64,000 nucleotides of DNA from Desulfosporosinus nitroreducens (GTDB lineage: Bacteria; Bacillota; Desulfitobacteriia; Desulfitobacteriales; Desulfitobacteriaceae). A program made the position numbers and the translations under genes. Every line of letters starts with the position of its first letter. The stretch's first letter is position 1. Under the pieces are notes generated by a model, which saw only the letters and a program-made list of their open reading frames with translations, searched no databases and was not told where the DNA came from. Shown one piece after another: positions 6,682 to 15,020 of this stretch. Where the stretch lies: the NCBI RefSeq assembly GCF_023897015.1, contig NZ_JAMHFY010000004.1:124001-188000 (forward strand), given 5' to 3'.

Positions 6682-7263
6682 TTATTTAACTGGTACAGGC
6701 GTTGCATCACCTGCTGGTACAGGTTCTGTAGCACTTATTTCATTTGATGCAGTTGTACTGGGTGTTCCATCCTGAATTACTTGTGTACTAGAAGAACCGT
6801 CAGGTGTTACTGTTGTTATTCCAGACATTCCGGCTGGGTTGTTCCAATATAAGACTATATTTATACCAGTTATACTACCTGAGTATTTTGCACCAGCCTT
6901 AACATACCATTTTTGTTTAACAAGTTTACCTGCATAATCATAAAAAGGAGTACCAGAATAAATTTGATAACCATTAGAAGAAGATGTATTGAAAAATCCG
7001 ACCACCATATCAGCATATGGATAATTTTGAGTCCAATATACAGCCATTTGTACTACTGTTGCTCCATTAGGAATAGAACTATTAGTTGTTAAATCAAAGT
7101 AAGCAGGTTGTGACCAGTTATTAGCTCCATAAAACTGACAATAATTTGGAATAGCAACCCCCCGATAAATTCCATCGTACGTTATTGCCGTTGCTGCCAT
7201 TGCTGGACTTGCTGCTAATAGAAGTGACATAGCTAAAACTACCATCAAAAGAATTTTTTTCAT
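6682..7263 (-). CDS. Secreted protein of unknown function
   Basis: The 193-residue product starts MKKILLMVVLAMSLLLAASP and has a cleavage site after AMA (about residue 23), so it is exported by the Sec route. The mature part is rich in Tyr, Asn, Gly, Ser and Thr (YWTQNYPYADMVVGFF, GSITGINIVLYWNNP), which suggests a beta-sandwich. The last 40 residues are Thr/Pro/Val-rich and unstructured. ATG 7263 is chosen because GAGGGGG precedes it and a signal peptide starts there; the frame remains open upstream to 7395 without a signal. No family is recognised. Confidence 0.75.
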   Translation of the reverse strand: MKKILLMVVLAMSLLLAASPAMAATAITYDGIYRGVAIPNYCQFYGANNWSQPAYFDLTTNSSIPNGATVVQMAVYWTQNYPYADMVVGFFNTSSSNGYQIYSGTPFYDYAGKLVKQKWYVKAGAKYSGSITGINIVLYWNNPAGMSGITTVTPDGSSSTQVIQDGTPSTTASNEISATEPVPAGDATPVPVK

Positions 7264-7807
7264 TTTAGTAAAACCCCCTCTTAAATATAGGACATAAAAC
7301 ACATAGTCTGTTTCTGATAATCCTGAAATTATATTACAGTGACCTAAAGGAGAACCGTTCGTTTGGAATCCATTTTTACTTTCTCCACTAACCACTTTCT
7401 TTAAATGGAAACCTCACCTCCAATTTTTTAACAGTTAAATTCTTGGAGATATATGGAATTCCGATGATAACCTCTCTTGTTCCACTGCATTATTGATTAT
7501 AACCTCTTTTTTCTGATTAAATTGTTATAATATGGTATAAATTTTCATAAAGATTTCTCGGCTATCTCCTATCAGGTTCCTGGATTCGCGATAATAATTG
7601 TTTATATATGGAAATTACATTGCACAAAAGCATGAATATTAGTATTTGACATAATGAAGAAGCAACCTTAAAGCCGTTAGCAGTCCCCGGTCAAAGGTTG
7701 GATCAACGGTAAACTCTAATGACGAATCGAGGTGACGAATCTTAAAGGCCTTTTCCGACCCTAAGCATTTGCCAGTTTTAGGTTCTTAAGAAGTTATAAT
7801 TAAAATA
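7264..7807. other. Gene-free AT-rich stretch
   Basis: No credible gene is seen. A short segment near 7681-7765 shares the words CAGTCCCCGG, AAAGGTTG and AAGGCCTTTTCCGACCC, in the same order, with 18455-18512; this may be a remnant of a mobile element found at both places. Confidence 0.5.
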
Positions 7808-7925
7808 TCAAATGGCAAAAGCAATCCAGCCGCGGCCACCTATAATATTCGTCGTAAACATGCCCAGAAAACCAATGGAATAAAAAGCACTGGCTACTCC
7901 GCCCATAACCCCTGCTAAAAGCACC
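7808..7925 (-). pseudogene. Nucleoside-type ABC permease, C-terminal stub
   Basis: A minus-strand frame of about 38 codons reads VLLAGVMGGVASAFYSIGFL, then GMFTTNIIGGRGWIAFAI and a stop. The glycine-rich line GxxxxGRGWIA(L/F)AI is typical of the YufP/YufQ-type permeases of BmpA-linked ABC transporters. Only this piece remains; its upstream edge meets the dispersed repeat at 7930. Confidence 0.65.
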
Positions 7926-7929
7926 GTAA

Positions 7930-8065
7930 GATTCAACACAGATAACGTCACACGTCATAAGCGAGCATAAAAAGACAAAAGTCACCCCTAGCATTATTTG
8001 CTTGAGGGTGACTTTTGTCTTTTTATGACATTCCCGCCCTGGATTTCATGCCACAATTTGTGGGT
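7930..8065. repeat. Dispersed repeat, copy 2
   Basis: Homologous to 5675-5802. Here the central stem is perfect (AAAAAGACAAAAGTCACCC with GGGTGACTTTTGTCTTTTT) around the same loop. It begins where the ABC permease stub ends and lies 130 bp downstream of phnE, where it could terminate transcription from both sides. Confidence 0.75.
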
Positions 8066-8197
8066 GATCGTTCTTTCTTCTCTAACAGAAATAAACACTT
8101 ATCCTGGGGTATTGGCGTTAATTGGCTTTGAAGACTACAAACAATAAGTAGAATGGAATTAAGGGACACAAAGGCTATACTGAATGTATTGAATCAC

Positions 8198-9055
8198 TTA
8201 TGAAGTCGGAGTTCGGCACGGCACACTATTTTGGTCCAAAATTCGTGTTCTGAGATATTGCCCGATAAGCTCAACCAGAACCACCAAAATAAATATTGCT
8301 ATAATCAAAGTCGAAACTTCCTGATACATAAAGAGCTTCATGCTGATCATAAGCTGAGTTCCGATTCCCCCTGCTCCCACAAATCCTAGTAACGTAGCAG
8401 AGCGCATATTGCACTCCCAACGAAATATCGTATAGGAAAGGAACATGGGCAATGTTATAGGAATCCTCGTCATTACCAAGAGCTTCAGATCATCCATGCC
8501 GCCTACACGTGCCATTTCCACAAGTCGCTGGTCAACCGATTCGAACATTTCGGCATATAATTTGCCGAGAATTCCTGTGCCATGAGCCATCAGTGCTAAA
8601 ACCCCAGGAAAGGGGCCAAGTCCAACCGCCACAACAAAAACAAGTGCCCACATCAGTTCCGGAACACCTCGAAGTAAAGCTAAAAACCCACGAGAAAGAT
8701 AATAGAAAGCCCAACGAAAAGACCATAGAGCGCTCCCAGAAACCTTTCTTGAATATTCTTCCCCGCGTGGCCTCATGGCAAAAAGAGAGAGTGGTAAAGC
8801 GAAAAGAATGGCTAAGACTGTAGCAACTATGGAGATTTCGACGGTTTCTAATAATAGTTTAAAAACATTATTCAAAAAGACGGCACTGGTCTCTGGAGGC
8901 CATAAACCACCTGTAAAACGAGACATCGCCTTGACATTCCCGGGGTCCAAAAATTCGCTTGGAGAAAAATTCGTATCTATCCCGCTGATAATCACGACCC
9001 CCAGGATAATAGCAGTGATGACCCAATTGAGGATGCTAGATCTCTCTTGCTTCAT
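8198..9055 (-). CDS. phnE: Phosphonate-type ABC transporter permease
   Basis: The 285-residue inner membrane protein has about six hydrophobic segments and a PhnE-type permease core (binding-protein-dependent transport fold). The EAA-like loop VEMARVGGMDDLKLLVMTRIPI lies near residues 180-202 and contacts the ATPase. It begins within the ATGA shared with the end of phnC, so translation is coupled. With PhnC and PhnD it should import phosphonate, phosphite or a similar phosphorus oxyanion. No C-P lyase or phosphite dehydrogenase gene is nearby to settle the substrate. A short fragment of this gene lies at 3998. Confidence 0.88.
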   Translation of the reverse strand: MKQERSSILNWVITAIILGVVIISGIDTNFSPSEFLDPGNVKAMSRFTGGLWPPETSAVFLNNVFKLLLETVEISIVATVLAILFALPLSLFAMRPRGEEYSRKVSGSALWSFRWAFYYLSRGFLALLRGVPELMWALVFVVAVGLGPFPGVLALMAHGTGILGKLYAEMFESVDQRLVEMARVGGMDDLKLLVMTRIPITLPMFLSYTIFRWECNMRSATLLGFVGAGGIGTQLMISMKLFMYQEVSTLIIAIFILVVLVELIGQYLRTRILDQNSVPCRTPTS

Positions 9056-9822
9056 ACGACCTTTACCCCCGTCTTAGGAACATTCCCCATAATTTTTTTG
9101 CTCACATCACTTTTGATATAATCCTCAGGACATCCATTATAAACTAAGGTGCCATGATCAAAAGCTAATATTTTAGAACAATACTTTAGAGCGCTATCAA
9201 TTTGATGCAAGCTAAGCAGTATTGTTTTTCCTTGCTTATTTAGGGATTGGAATAGTTGTAGAATAAGTTCCGCTGTTGCAGGGTCTACGGAGGCTATAGG
9301 TTCATCTGCCAAAATCAGTTCTGCACCACAGTAGATGGCGCGGGCAACAGCAACGCGTTGTTGTTGTCCACCCGAGAGCTCTTGACATCTCTCATAAAGC
9401 TTATCTTCAATACCAAGCATGGCTAGGATCTCTTCAATCTCGGATTCCTCTTTTGCGGTGAGGCGGAACGCTCCCCGAACCACTGAAGCGTATGACAATT
9501 TACCAGCTCTTCCCATGAAAACGTTTCTTGCCACATCCAGAGAAGGAATAACGTTGAAATTTTGATATACCGTAGCAATTTTGCTTCGCAGGGTCTGAAG
9601 CTGTCGGCGATTTAAATGGCTCATTTCTTGACCCAGGATATTTAAAGTTCCTTCACTAGGGAAAATGGCTCCACAAAGTAAGCGAAGAAACGTTGATTTC
9701 CCTGCACCGCTGGGGCCTACAATTCCTATGAGTTCCCCTTTGCTCAAGGAAAAGGAAACTTTGTGGAGTCCTTGTCCGTTAGGGTAAACTTTCGAAAGTC
9801 CTTCTGCAACAATGATATCCAT
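9052..9822 (-). CDS. phnC: Phosphonate-type ABC transporter ATPase
   Basis: The 256-residue ABC ATPase has Walker A GPSGAGKST (about residues 37-45), the Q-loop in VYQNFNV, the signature LSGGQQQR, Walker B LILADEP and the switch histidine in SLHQ, so all motifs are intact. The match is to PhnC of the PhnCDE system. ATG 9822 follows GGAGGG; the earlier in-frame ATG overlaps that site. It lies between phnD and phnE in one operon, separated from phnD by a stable hairpin. Confidence 0.9.
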   Translation of the reverse strand: MDIIVAEGLSKVYPNGQGLHKVSFSLSKGELIGIVGPSGAGKSTFLRLLCGAIFPSEGTLNILGQEMSHLNRRQLQTLRSKIATVYQNFNVIPSLDVARNVFMGRAGKLSYASVVRGAFRLTAKEESEIEEILAMLGIEDKLYERCQELSGGQQQRVAVARAIYCGAELILADEPIASVDPATAELILQLFQSLNKQGKTILLSLHQIDSALKYCSKILAFDHGTLVYNGCPEDYIKSDVSKKIMGNVPKTGVKVV

Positions 9823-9840
9823 AATTCCCTCCATAATATA

Positions 9841-9870
9841 TGTTGGCAGGAACAGAGGTTCCTGCCAACA
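9841..9870 (-). promoter_or_regulatory. Intercistronic hairpin between phnD and phnC
   Basis: TGTTGGCAGGAAC and GTTCCTGCCAACA are perfect 13-base arms around a 4-base loop in the 55 bp gap. There is no T-run, so it probably protects the upstream phnD message or reduces read-through rather than ending the transcript. Binding-protein genes are often made in excess this way. Confidence 0.65.
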
Positions 9871-9877
9871 CTGGTTC

Positions 9878-10771
9878 TTATTTATTAGAGTTAATTAAGC
9901 CAAGACGATTCGCTTCTTTTTCTATTTCTGTGTAATTTGCGTCAGTGACTTTGGTAAAACCTTTAGCTCTCATTAGGGTAAGGAGTTCGGGATCTTTCAT
10001 CTCAAGAAAGGAATTGACGATTTTTTCTTCGAGAGATTTATCTAAGCTATCCCGGACAACCCATGGATATCCCTCTACAAGATGCTTATCAATAATTCTA
10101 ATCTTACTGGCGTCGACGGTTTTGTTCGTAATAAGTCGGTTCAAGATCCGGCCTTCGATTCCACCTGCATCAACGGTTCCATTTTGAACCGCTTGAGCCG
10201 TTGCATCATGGCCACCGGAGTAGACTACATTCTCAAGATCATCCGGTACTTTGATCCCTGCTTTATCAAGCATGAAGCGAGGATACAAAGAGCCTGAGGT
10301 TGAGCTAACATCACCGAAGGCAAAGACTCTACCTTTGAGGTCTGCAGTGGATTGAACCGGGCTGTCTGCGGGGACGATAATTAAGCTATAATATTTCGAG
10401 GTTTGTGTCTCCTCATCAATCTCCGTTACGATTGGGTGGATTTTAGCTCGCTGTTTGGCTTGTGCATAAGTAAGACCGCCAAAATACGCAACGTCGAGTT
10501 TATCATTGGCCATCGCTTCTACGACCCCAGCATAATCGGAGGCAACGAAGAGTTCAACAGGCATACCCAATGTGTTAGATAAGAATTCACGAAAAGGTCC
10601 ATACTGGGCTTTAATTTTATCTGGGGCTTGATTAGGAACAAGCCCAACGCGCAAAGTCGATTGGCTTGTTTCTTGAATCCCTTGAGACTGAATCGGGCTT
10701 TGGCCGCAGCCACTGACCAGGAGAGCGAACGTCAAAATGATTGAACTTATAAGTGCCATTTTTTTCTTCAT
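9878..10771 (-). CDS. phnD: Phosphonate-type ABC transporter binding lipoprotein
   Basis: The 297-residue protein has a lipoprotein signal (lipobox VSGC, cysteine near residue 22) and a PhnD/PtxB-type solute-binding domain with VGLVPNQAPDKIKAQYGPF, VAYFGGLTYAQAK and DVSSTSGSLYPRFML. Known family members bind the phosphorus oxyanion through the N-termini of helices carrying the STSG line, present here. ATG 10771 is chosen because AAAGGTGG precedes it and the signal starts there. It is the first gene of the phnDCE operon and has a near-consensus promoter. Confidence 0.9.
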   Translation of the reverse strand: MKKKMALISSIILTFALLVSGCGQSPIQSQGIQETSQSTLRVGLVPNQAPDKIKAQYGPFREFLSNTLGMPVELFVASDYAGVVEAMANDKLDVAYFGGLTYAQAKQRAKIHPIVTEIDEETQTSKYYSLIIVPADSPVQSTADLKGRVFAFGDVSSTSGSLYPRFMLDKAGIKVPDDLENVVYSGGHDATAQAVQNGTVDAGGIEGRILNRLITNKTVDASKIRIIDKHLVEGYPWVVRDSLDKSLEEKIVNSFLEMKDPELLTLMRAKGFTKVTDANYTEIEKEANRLGLINSNK

Positions 10772-10806
10772 CAGATCCACCTTTTCTCGAAAATTCGACA
10801 AAGAAA

Positions 10807-10836
10807 TTATATAACCAATTATAAATGTGTGTCAAT
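10807..10836 (-). promoter_or_regulatory. Promoter of phnDCE
   Basis: TTGACA (10836-10831) and TATAAT (10812-10807) are both perfect consensus boxes with 18 bp between them on the minus strand, about 35 bp before the phnD start. No obvious Pho-box repeat was seen. Confidence 0.75.
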
Positions 10837-10982
10837 AACTAAATACCTATCTATGTTAAAACATCTCGATAAATATCACTTGTATGTCCTTGCGTCCAAA
10901 TTGGCCTGCGCAGTCCAATTTGAATAGGCATCTTATAACGAATGGATGATCATTCTTTCTTTTCTGGCTCTTCTAAACAATA

Positions 10983-11023
10983 AATAGATCACTGCAGAAG
11001 AACTCCCTCTGCAGTGATCTATT
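10983..11023 (-). terminator. Terminator of the cupin gene
   Basis: AATAGATCACTGCAGA pairs perfectly with TCTGCAGTGATCTATT around a 9-base loop, 28 bp after the cupin stop. The minus-strand continuation is T-rich. Confidence 0.75.
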
Positions 11024-11050
11024 ATTGAACTAGAACAACTTATACTTTTA

Positions 11051-11536
11051 CTATAGGTGATGGTCTTCAGCATCCGCCTTTGTTGTATGAACCGTACCCC
11101 GCGGATGCTGAGGCGGTGCATAGATAGAGTACAATTTAAGCGGTACAGGGCCGGTATTTATCAGATTATGCCACTTACCTGCTGGTATCCATATGGCATA
11201 ATTATCACCCACTCTTTGTTGGAAATAAAGCCTGTCTCTGCTGTCTCCCATTAAAACAAGGCCTTGACCTTGTTCAAGGCGAATAAACTGGTCAACATCA
11301 GGATGCATTTCCAATCCTATGCTATCCCCTACATTGATGGTCATTAAGGTAAGTTGTAAATAAGAGCCGGTCCACAAAGCGGTACGGAAGGTATTGTTCT
11401 GCAGAGTAGCCTCTTCGATATTCACAACAAAGGGGTTTGGTCCGTAGTCTCTTAAAGGAAGCATTCTCCTTGGATACATTGGTGTTTCATCCCAGCGAGG
11501 GTCGGGACAATTATATGGGTTATATCCATCATACAT
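11051..11536 (-). CDS. Cupin-domain protein
   Basis: The 161-residue product is a single-domain cupin. Motif 1 is seen as GDSIGLEMHPDVDQFIRLEQG with one metal-ligand-like His and a downstream Glu, and motif 2 as WIPAGKWHNLINTGPVPLKLY with the second His. The Tyr/Pro-rich N-terminus (MYDGYNPYNCPDPRWDE) resembles spore-coat or surface proteins. ATG 11536 follows GGATGGAG. It may bind a sugar or metal; whether it has isomerase activity is unknown. It is transcribed alone, with its own terminator. Confidence 0.8.
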   Translation of the reverse strand: MYDGYNPYNCPDPRWDETPMYPRRMLPLRDYGPNPFVVNIEEATLQNNTFRTALWTGSYLQLTLMTINVGDSIGLEMHPDVDQFIRLEQGQGLVLMGDSRDRLYFQQRVGDNYAIWIPAGKWHNLINTGPVPLKLYSIYAPPQHPRGTVHTTKADAEDHHL

Positions 11537-11680
11537 TTTACTCCATCCTTTCAATATTCCATGCTTTATTGATTTGCCAATGAGAGCAACTAGATCACTC
11601 TTACAGCAATTTAACCAATATTTGGTATATTGATAGTGTATGAAGTCACATCGTCCACAGTGTTTGGTCTAAATAGTAGT

Positions 11681-11785
11681 TTACTTCTGCTTCGAGGCCT
11701 TTACCGCATGCCAAATACTTGCTGCCAGTCCTCCCCAAATTACGATTATGCCCACCAACATCATGACAATGGCGCTTCCGCTCAC
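11681..11785 (-). CDS. MetS-type small subunit of the sodium-dependent transporter
   Basis: A 34-residue peptide (starting MSGSAIVMMLVGIIVIWGG) has a single membrane helix followed by a Lys-rich tail. Its GTG start overlaps the stop of the transporter gene, so the two are translationally coupled. The MetS family in Corynebacterium and many Firmicutes has this size, order and a GGLxxSIxxA pattern, and is needed with its large partner for methionine or alanine uptake. Confidence 0.8.
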   Translation of the reverse strand: MSGSAIVMMLVGIIVIWGGLAASIWHAVKASKQK

Positions 11786-13290
11786 GCTTCATCCACTCCT
11801 TCACTTTTTCTCCACTTCAAAGCGGCCATAATAATGCCGACAACAATCACAACCAGGGCTACTCCCCAGCCGGAATAGAGCAGAAACGCCGCAGGGTAAT
11901 CTTCGTAATTGCTTTTTAAGTTATCCATGAGATTCAATATAAACATATAGCCCAAGACCCCCGGAGTGACTATTTGTAAGCAGACCTTCCACCACAATCC
12001 TGTGCGCAAGTCTGACGTGAGATTAGCATGATCTTGGAACGAAGTTAACTTTTTGAGAAACCAAGAAATAGTAATAACGGATACCAACCCCGCTAAGGCA
12101 ATCCCGAAGGTGTTGATAAAGTAATCCACCACATCTAAGAAGAACAGTCCCCCTTGGGTGGCAAACAAAATGGAAATCAAGGCGGAAAGACCGCCGCCAA
12201 TCATCACCGCCTTGACGCGGGACAGATTAAACTTATCTTGGATAGCAGCCACAAACGTCTCCACAACGGAAATTAAGGAGGATAACCCTGCAAAAACTAA
12301 GGAGCCGAAGAACATCAAACCAAAAAACCCGTTAAAACCGGGGAAAGAGTTTAAAATCTCCGGGAACACGACAAAGGCTAGGCCAATACCTGCCGTTGCC
12401 ACTTCTTCAATAGGAAGATTGGCTTGCTTGGCCATAAATCCCAGGGCAGCGAAAACCCCAAAGCCGGCTAAAAGCTCCACACTTGAATTGCTGAAGGCAG
12501 CAATAAAAGCATTGTTATTAATGTCAGCCCCTTTGGGCAAGTAACTGGAATAAGTGATCATGATGGCAAAGGCAATGGATAAGCTGAAAAATATTTGGCC
12601 ATAGGCGGCAACCCATACTCCCGGAGAAGCAATTTCACTCCAATTTGGCTTAAAAAGTGCTTCCAGGCCTATCATCGCCCCATCCAAGGTCAGGGCGCGA
12701 ATCACAATAATGATAAACATAACCAATAACAAGGGGATAAAAATACGGTTTGCTTTCTCAATCCCCTTTTTGACACCTTTAAATAAGATTGCTAAGCTAA
12801 TCACCCAGACCAGGATCAGAGGGATGAAAACCCCGGGAACAATCGACCCCACCGAACCAATGGGCGCGCCGTTGACAATATCCACCCGCTGCAAATATTC
12901 CCCCATCAGGAATCCCCCCGGGTCGCTCCCCCATTGCAGCCCTACGGAAAAATAGGCATAAGCCATCGCCCAGGCAACAATAACCGAGTAGTAGGTAGAA
13001 ATGACGAAAGCTATGGTTACCTGCCACCAACCGATCCATTCCGTCTTTTTATTCATGCGTAGATAGGCTAAGGGTGCAGAGCCCCGATACTTATGACCCA
13101 TGGTAAATTCCATAATCAGCATGGGAATACCCGCTGTCAAAAGCGCAAATAAGTAGGGAATAAAAAATGCGCCGCCGCCGTTATCATAAGCTACATAAGG
13201 AAAACGCCAAATGTTTCCCAGCCCAACAGCAGACCCTACGGCAGCTAAAATAAAACCGGCTCTTGTACCCCATTGTTCACGGACTTCCAC
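11782..13290 (-). CDS. Sodium-dependent neurotransmitter-family transporter
   Basis: The 502-residue protein is a neurotransmitter:sodium symporter (NSS/SNF) with about 12 membrane helices. The N-terminus WGTRAGFILAAVGSAVGLGN followed by IWRFPY holds the sodium and substrate site of helix 1, and the unwound helix-6 region is near IFFSLSIAFAIMITYSSYL. Because the coupled small gene is MetS-like, methionine, alanine or another small amino acid is the likely substrate. GTG 13290 follows AAAGGTGA. A long leader with a promoter, a stem and a terminator precedes it, which suggests regulated read-through. Confidence 0.88.
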   Translation of the reverse strand: MEVREQWGTRAGFILAAVGSAVGLGNIWRFPYVAYDNGGGAFFIPYLFALLTAGIPMLIMEFTMGHKYRGSAPLAYLRMNKKTEWIGWWQVTIAFVISTYYSVIVAWAMAYAYFSVGLQWGSDPGGFLMGEYLQRVDIVNGAPIGSVGSIVPGVFIPLILVWVISLAILFKGVKKGIEKANRIFIPLLLVMFIIIVIRALTLDGAMIGLEALFKPNWSEIASPGVWVAAYGQIFFSLSIAFAIMITYSSYLPKGADINNNAFIAAFSNSSVELLAGFGVFAALGFMAKQANLPIEEVATAGIGLAFVVFPEILNSFPGFNGFFGLMFFGSLVFAGLSSLISVVETFVAAIQDKFNLSRVKAVMIGGGLSALISILFATQGGLFFLDVVDYFINTFGIALAGLVSVITISWFLKKLTSFQDHANLTSDLRTGLWWKVCLQIVTPGVLGYMFILNLMDNLKSNYEDYPAAFLLYSGWGVALVVIVVGIIMAALKWRKSEGVDEA

Positions 13291-13364
13291 TATTAAATCA
13301 CCTTTTCATTATTATTTTGGTTTTTAGTAGTTACAGTCACCTTAATCCTGTTCAGGCAATCTAA

Positions 13365-13415
13365 AAGGACTCCTTAACTTCTCGTTTGTAAACAAGAAAC
13401 AGTTAAGGCGTCCTT
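13365..13415 (-). terminator. Leader terminator upstream of the transporter
   Basis: The arms AAGGACTCCTTAACT and AGTTAAGGCGTCCTT enclose a second short pairing (GTTTGT/ACAAG). On the minus strand the stem ends in CCTTTT. It lies 75 bp before the transporter start and after the promoter, so it is an attenuator rather than a gene-end terminator. Confidence 0.65.
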
Positions 13416-13434
13416 ATTCGCAATACTTACATAA

Positions 13435-13487
13435 TCCGGACAACACTCAATTATTGGCTCAGAAATCCCTAATAGCTCTTGTCTGAA
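13435..13487 (-). promoter_or_regulatory. Structured leader element, candidate riboswitch or attenuator
   Basis: In the leader RNA TTCAGACAA pairs with TTGTCCGGA around about 35 bases that can fold further. It stands between the promoter and the leader terminator. I could not match it to T-box, SAM, glycine or lysine motifs. A 45-codon frame beginning ATGAGCGGAAAC near 13510 spans it and ends inside the terminator arm, but lacks a good ribosome binding site. Confidence 0.4.
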
Positions 13488-13538
13488 CAAATCTGTATAG
13501 TTTCCGCTCATACTAAATACCAATTTTCCAACCTGTAC

Positions 13539-13567
13539 ATTTTACCATAGAATAATCTAAGTACCAA
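13539..13567 (-). promoter_or_regulatory. Extended -10 promoter of the transporter operon
   Basis: TTGGTA (13567-13562), 17 bp, then TAAAAT (13544-13539), preceded by TGG as an extended -10. The predicted leader is about 240 nucleotides. Confidence 0.65.
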
Positions 13568-13750
13568 TCCGTAAATATCTGACTACATAACAGCTGCCTC
13601 TAGTAAACCACAGGATTTTAGCAGAAACTTAACAATAACGATAGCAGATCCCGAGCAGAGCATGCAAACCTTCCACTTATTATTTTTTCCTAGATGATAA
13701 ACTTTGTATAAAAAGAGTTTAGGAGGGGAACTTATTATTAAAACAATTAG

Positions 13751-14209
13751 GTGGGTGAGGTTTTGTTTAAAGATAGATTGTTACGAGGGGCATTAGCTGG
13801 AATAATTGCGAGTTTATTTATGATTGCTTGGAACTTATTCTCCTACTATATTCTGCACTTTGTTAAAATAACATGGCTCGAATCATTGAGTCAACTTGTA
13901 TTAGGACAGCCACCAAAAAACATTTTAGATTTTTTCGCAGCATTTGGTAGTTTAATTATTTGGAATGGCTTTTTAGGAGGAATCTTTGTTAGTTTTATAA
14001 TTCCAGAACGAAGCGGAAATTATTTAGGAAGAGCTGTTGGCTTTGGATATATAATCTGGTTTATTCTCTATTCCCTTGGGACTTTATACAAAATAGAAAC
14101 ATTACATATTGTCTCTCCGGTAACGGTATTTTCAAATTGGATTGCTATGATAATATACGGGATCGTCTTAGGTTGGATCACAAAATGGTGGGATACCCAT
14201 GAAGCATAA
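13751..14209 (+). CDS. Small integral membrane protein
   Basis: The product of about 150 residues has four hydrophobic segments (near residues 12-35, 60-85, 95-115 and 125-145) with a short basic/charged start and a WITKWWDTHEA end. I recognise no family. The start is uncertain: GTG 13751 keeps the whole open frame, but AGGTGG is best placed for TTG 13763, which would give MFKDRLLRGALAG. A strong AGGAGGGG at 13721 lies too far upstream for either. A terminator hairpin follows 60 bp after the stop, so it is a single-gene unit. Confidence 0.65.
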   Translation: MGEVLFKDRLLRGALAGIIASLFMIAWNLFSYYILHFVKITWLESLSQLVLGQPPKNILDFFAAFGSLIIWNGFLGGIFVSFIIPERSGNYLGRAVGFGYIIWFILYSLGTLYKIETLHIVSPVTVFSNWIAMIIYGIVLGWITKWWDTHEA

Positions 14210-14268
14210 AAAGGATAGAAAAGATAATAGCAAAGGGAAATACGCGCAAGAGATCTTAATTGAAGTCA

Positions 14269-14301
14269 AGAAGAGAGCCTTCTGCAAAAAGGCTCTCTTC
14301 T
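14269..14301 (+). terminator. Terminator after the membrane protein gene
   Basis: AGAAGAGAGCCT pairs with AGGCTCTCTTCT around a 9-base loop. Confidence 0.7.
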
Positions 14302-14342
14302 ATATTGTCTGATAGGCAGTTTCCCCCTCTATCCGGCGACTT

Positions 14343-14689
14343 CTAAACACCCATAGTAAAGGTTTCCGGCAAAGTACTTCCACCATCAAAAACCATTTGA
14401 GTCCCAGTCAAATAACTTGACTCATCACCCCCTAAGAAAGCCGCCAGTTCACCGACTTCTACCGGATCGGCCAATCGTTTTATAGGAATTGCATTGGCAA
14501 TCCCATCAATAACGCTTTGTGGATTCTCAGGATTGCTCTGCAGCGCCATCTCCTTAACCATCGGCGTCAGCACGTAACCTGGACAGATGGCATTCACAGT
14601 AATATTATAGCCACTTCTCGAGCCATTGCTTTGGTAAAGCCAATCAGGGCCGCCTTGGTTGTGGTATAGGCAACTTCACTACCGTTTTC
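14343..14689 (-). pseudogene. Short-chain dehydrogenase, truncated and frameshifted
   Basis: The upstream frame reads GSEVAYTTTKAALIGFTKAM, which is the catalytic YxxxK line (Y-TTT-K) of SDR enzymes. The C-terminal frame continues as YNITVNAICPGYVLTPM and ends DGGSTLPETFTMGV. A missing base near 14610 separates the two, and a stop codon precedes the first. The nucleotide-binding N-terminus is absent. The IPIKRLADPxEVGELAAFL and YLTGTxxVxDGG lines are closest to 3-hydroxybutyrate dehydrogenase or FabG-like SDRs. The gene is inactive. Confidence 0.75.
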
Positions 14690-14981
14690 CTACTGGTAAA
14701 GAACATTTTTCAATAAAATACACTTTTTTACTAAAAAAGACAACCGCTATATTAAACGGTTGTCTTACTGATTTTTTCAACTCCTGAGCGGAGCATTCCC
14801 GAAGGTTCTGGATTGATGAGGCTATGATCCCTCATGCGAATAGAAAAAGATTCGATAATTCGCTCACAGCAAGGACTTTCACTTGCAAGATACACTAAAC
14901 TTCTTGGCGTACTAACGGGAGCCGCAGTGCGGATGGGAGGGCATCCCTCGAGCAGTGAAAGTTGCCGAGCACCGCTAAAAC
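14690..14981. other. Gene-free stretch with a terminator
   Basis: No credible coding sequence. It holds a terminator-like hairpin at 14737-14766 and sequence of unknown origin leading into the GGTGTCAGGCACC repeat. Confidence 0.5.
14737..14766. terminator. Hairpin upstream of the SDR remnant
   Basis: AAGACAACCG pairs with CGGTTGTCTT around a 10-base loop, with A-rich sequence on the left, which suits a minus-strand terminator for the Rpn-type gene. Confidence 0.6.
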
Positions 14982-15020
14982 AATGATAAGTTGGTGTCAG
15001 GCACGAGGCACCGGGTTCGT
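14982..15020. repeat. REP-like repeat, copy 1
   Basis: AATGATAAGTTGGTGTCAGG is followed by CAC and a short partial second copy (GAGGCACCGGG). The core GGTGTCAGGCACC is nearly palindromic. It overlaps the end of the Rpn-type gene. Related copies lie at 16635 and 20018. Confidence 0.75.

Noticed and set aside
14910-14960. Possible second group II intron domain V (GGGAGCCGCAGTGCGG)
   Set aside because: The 3' half does not give the required CGGTTC end or pairing.
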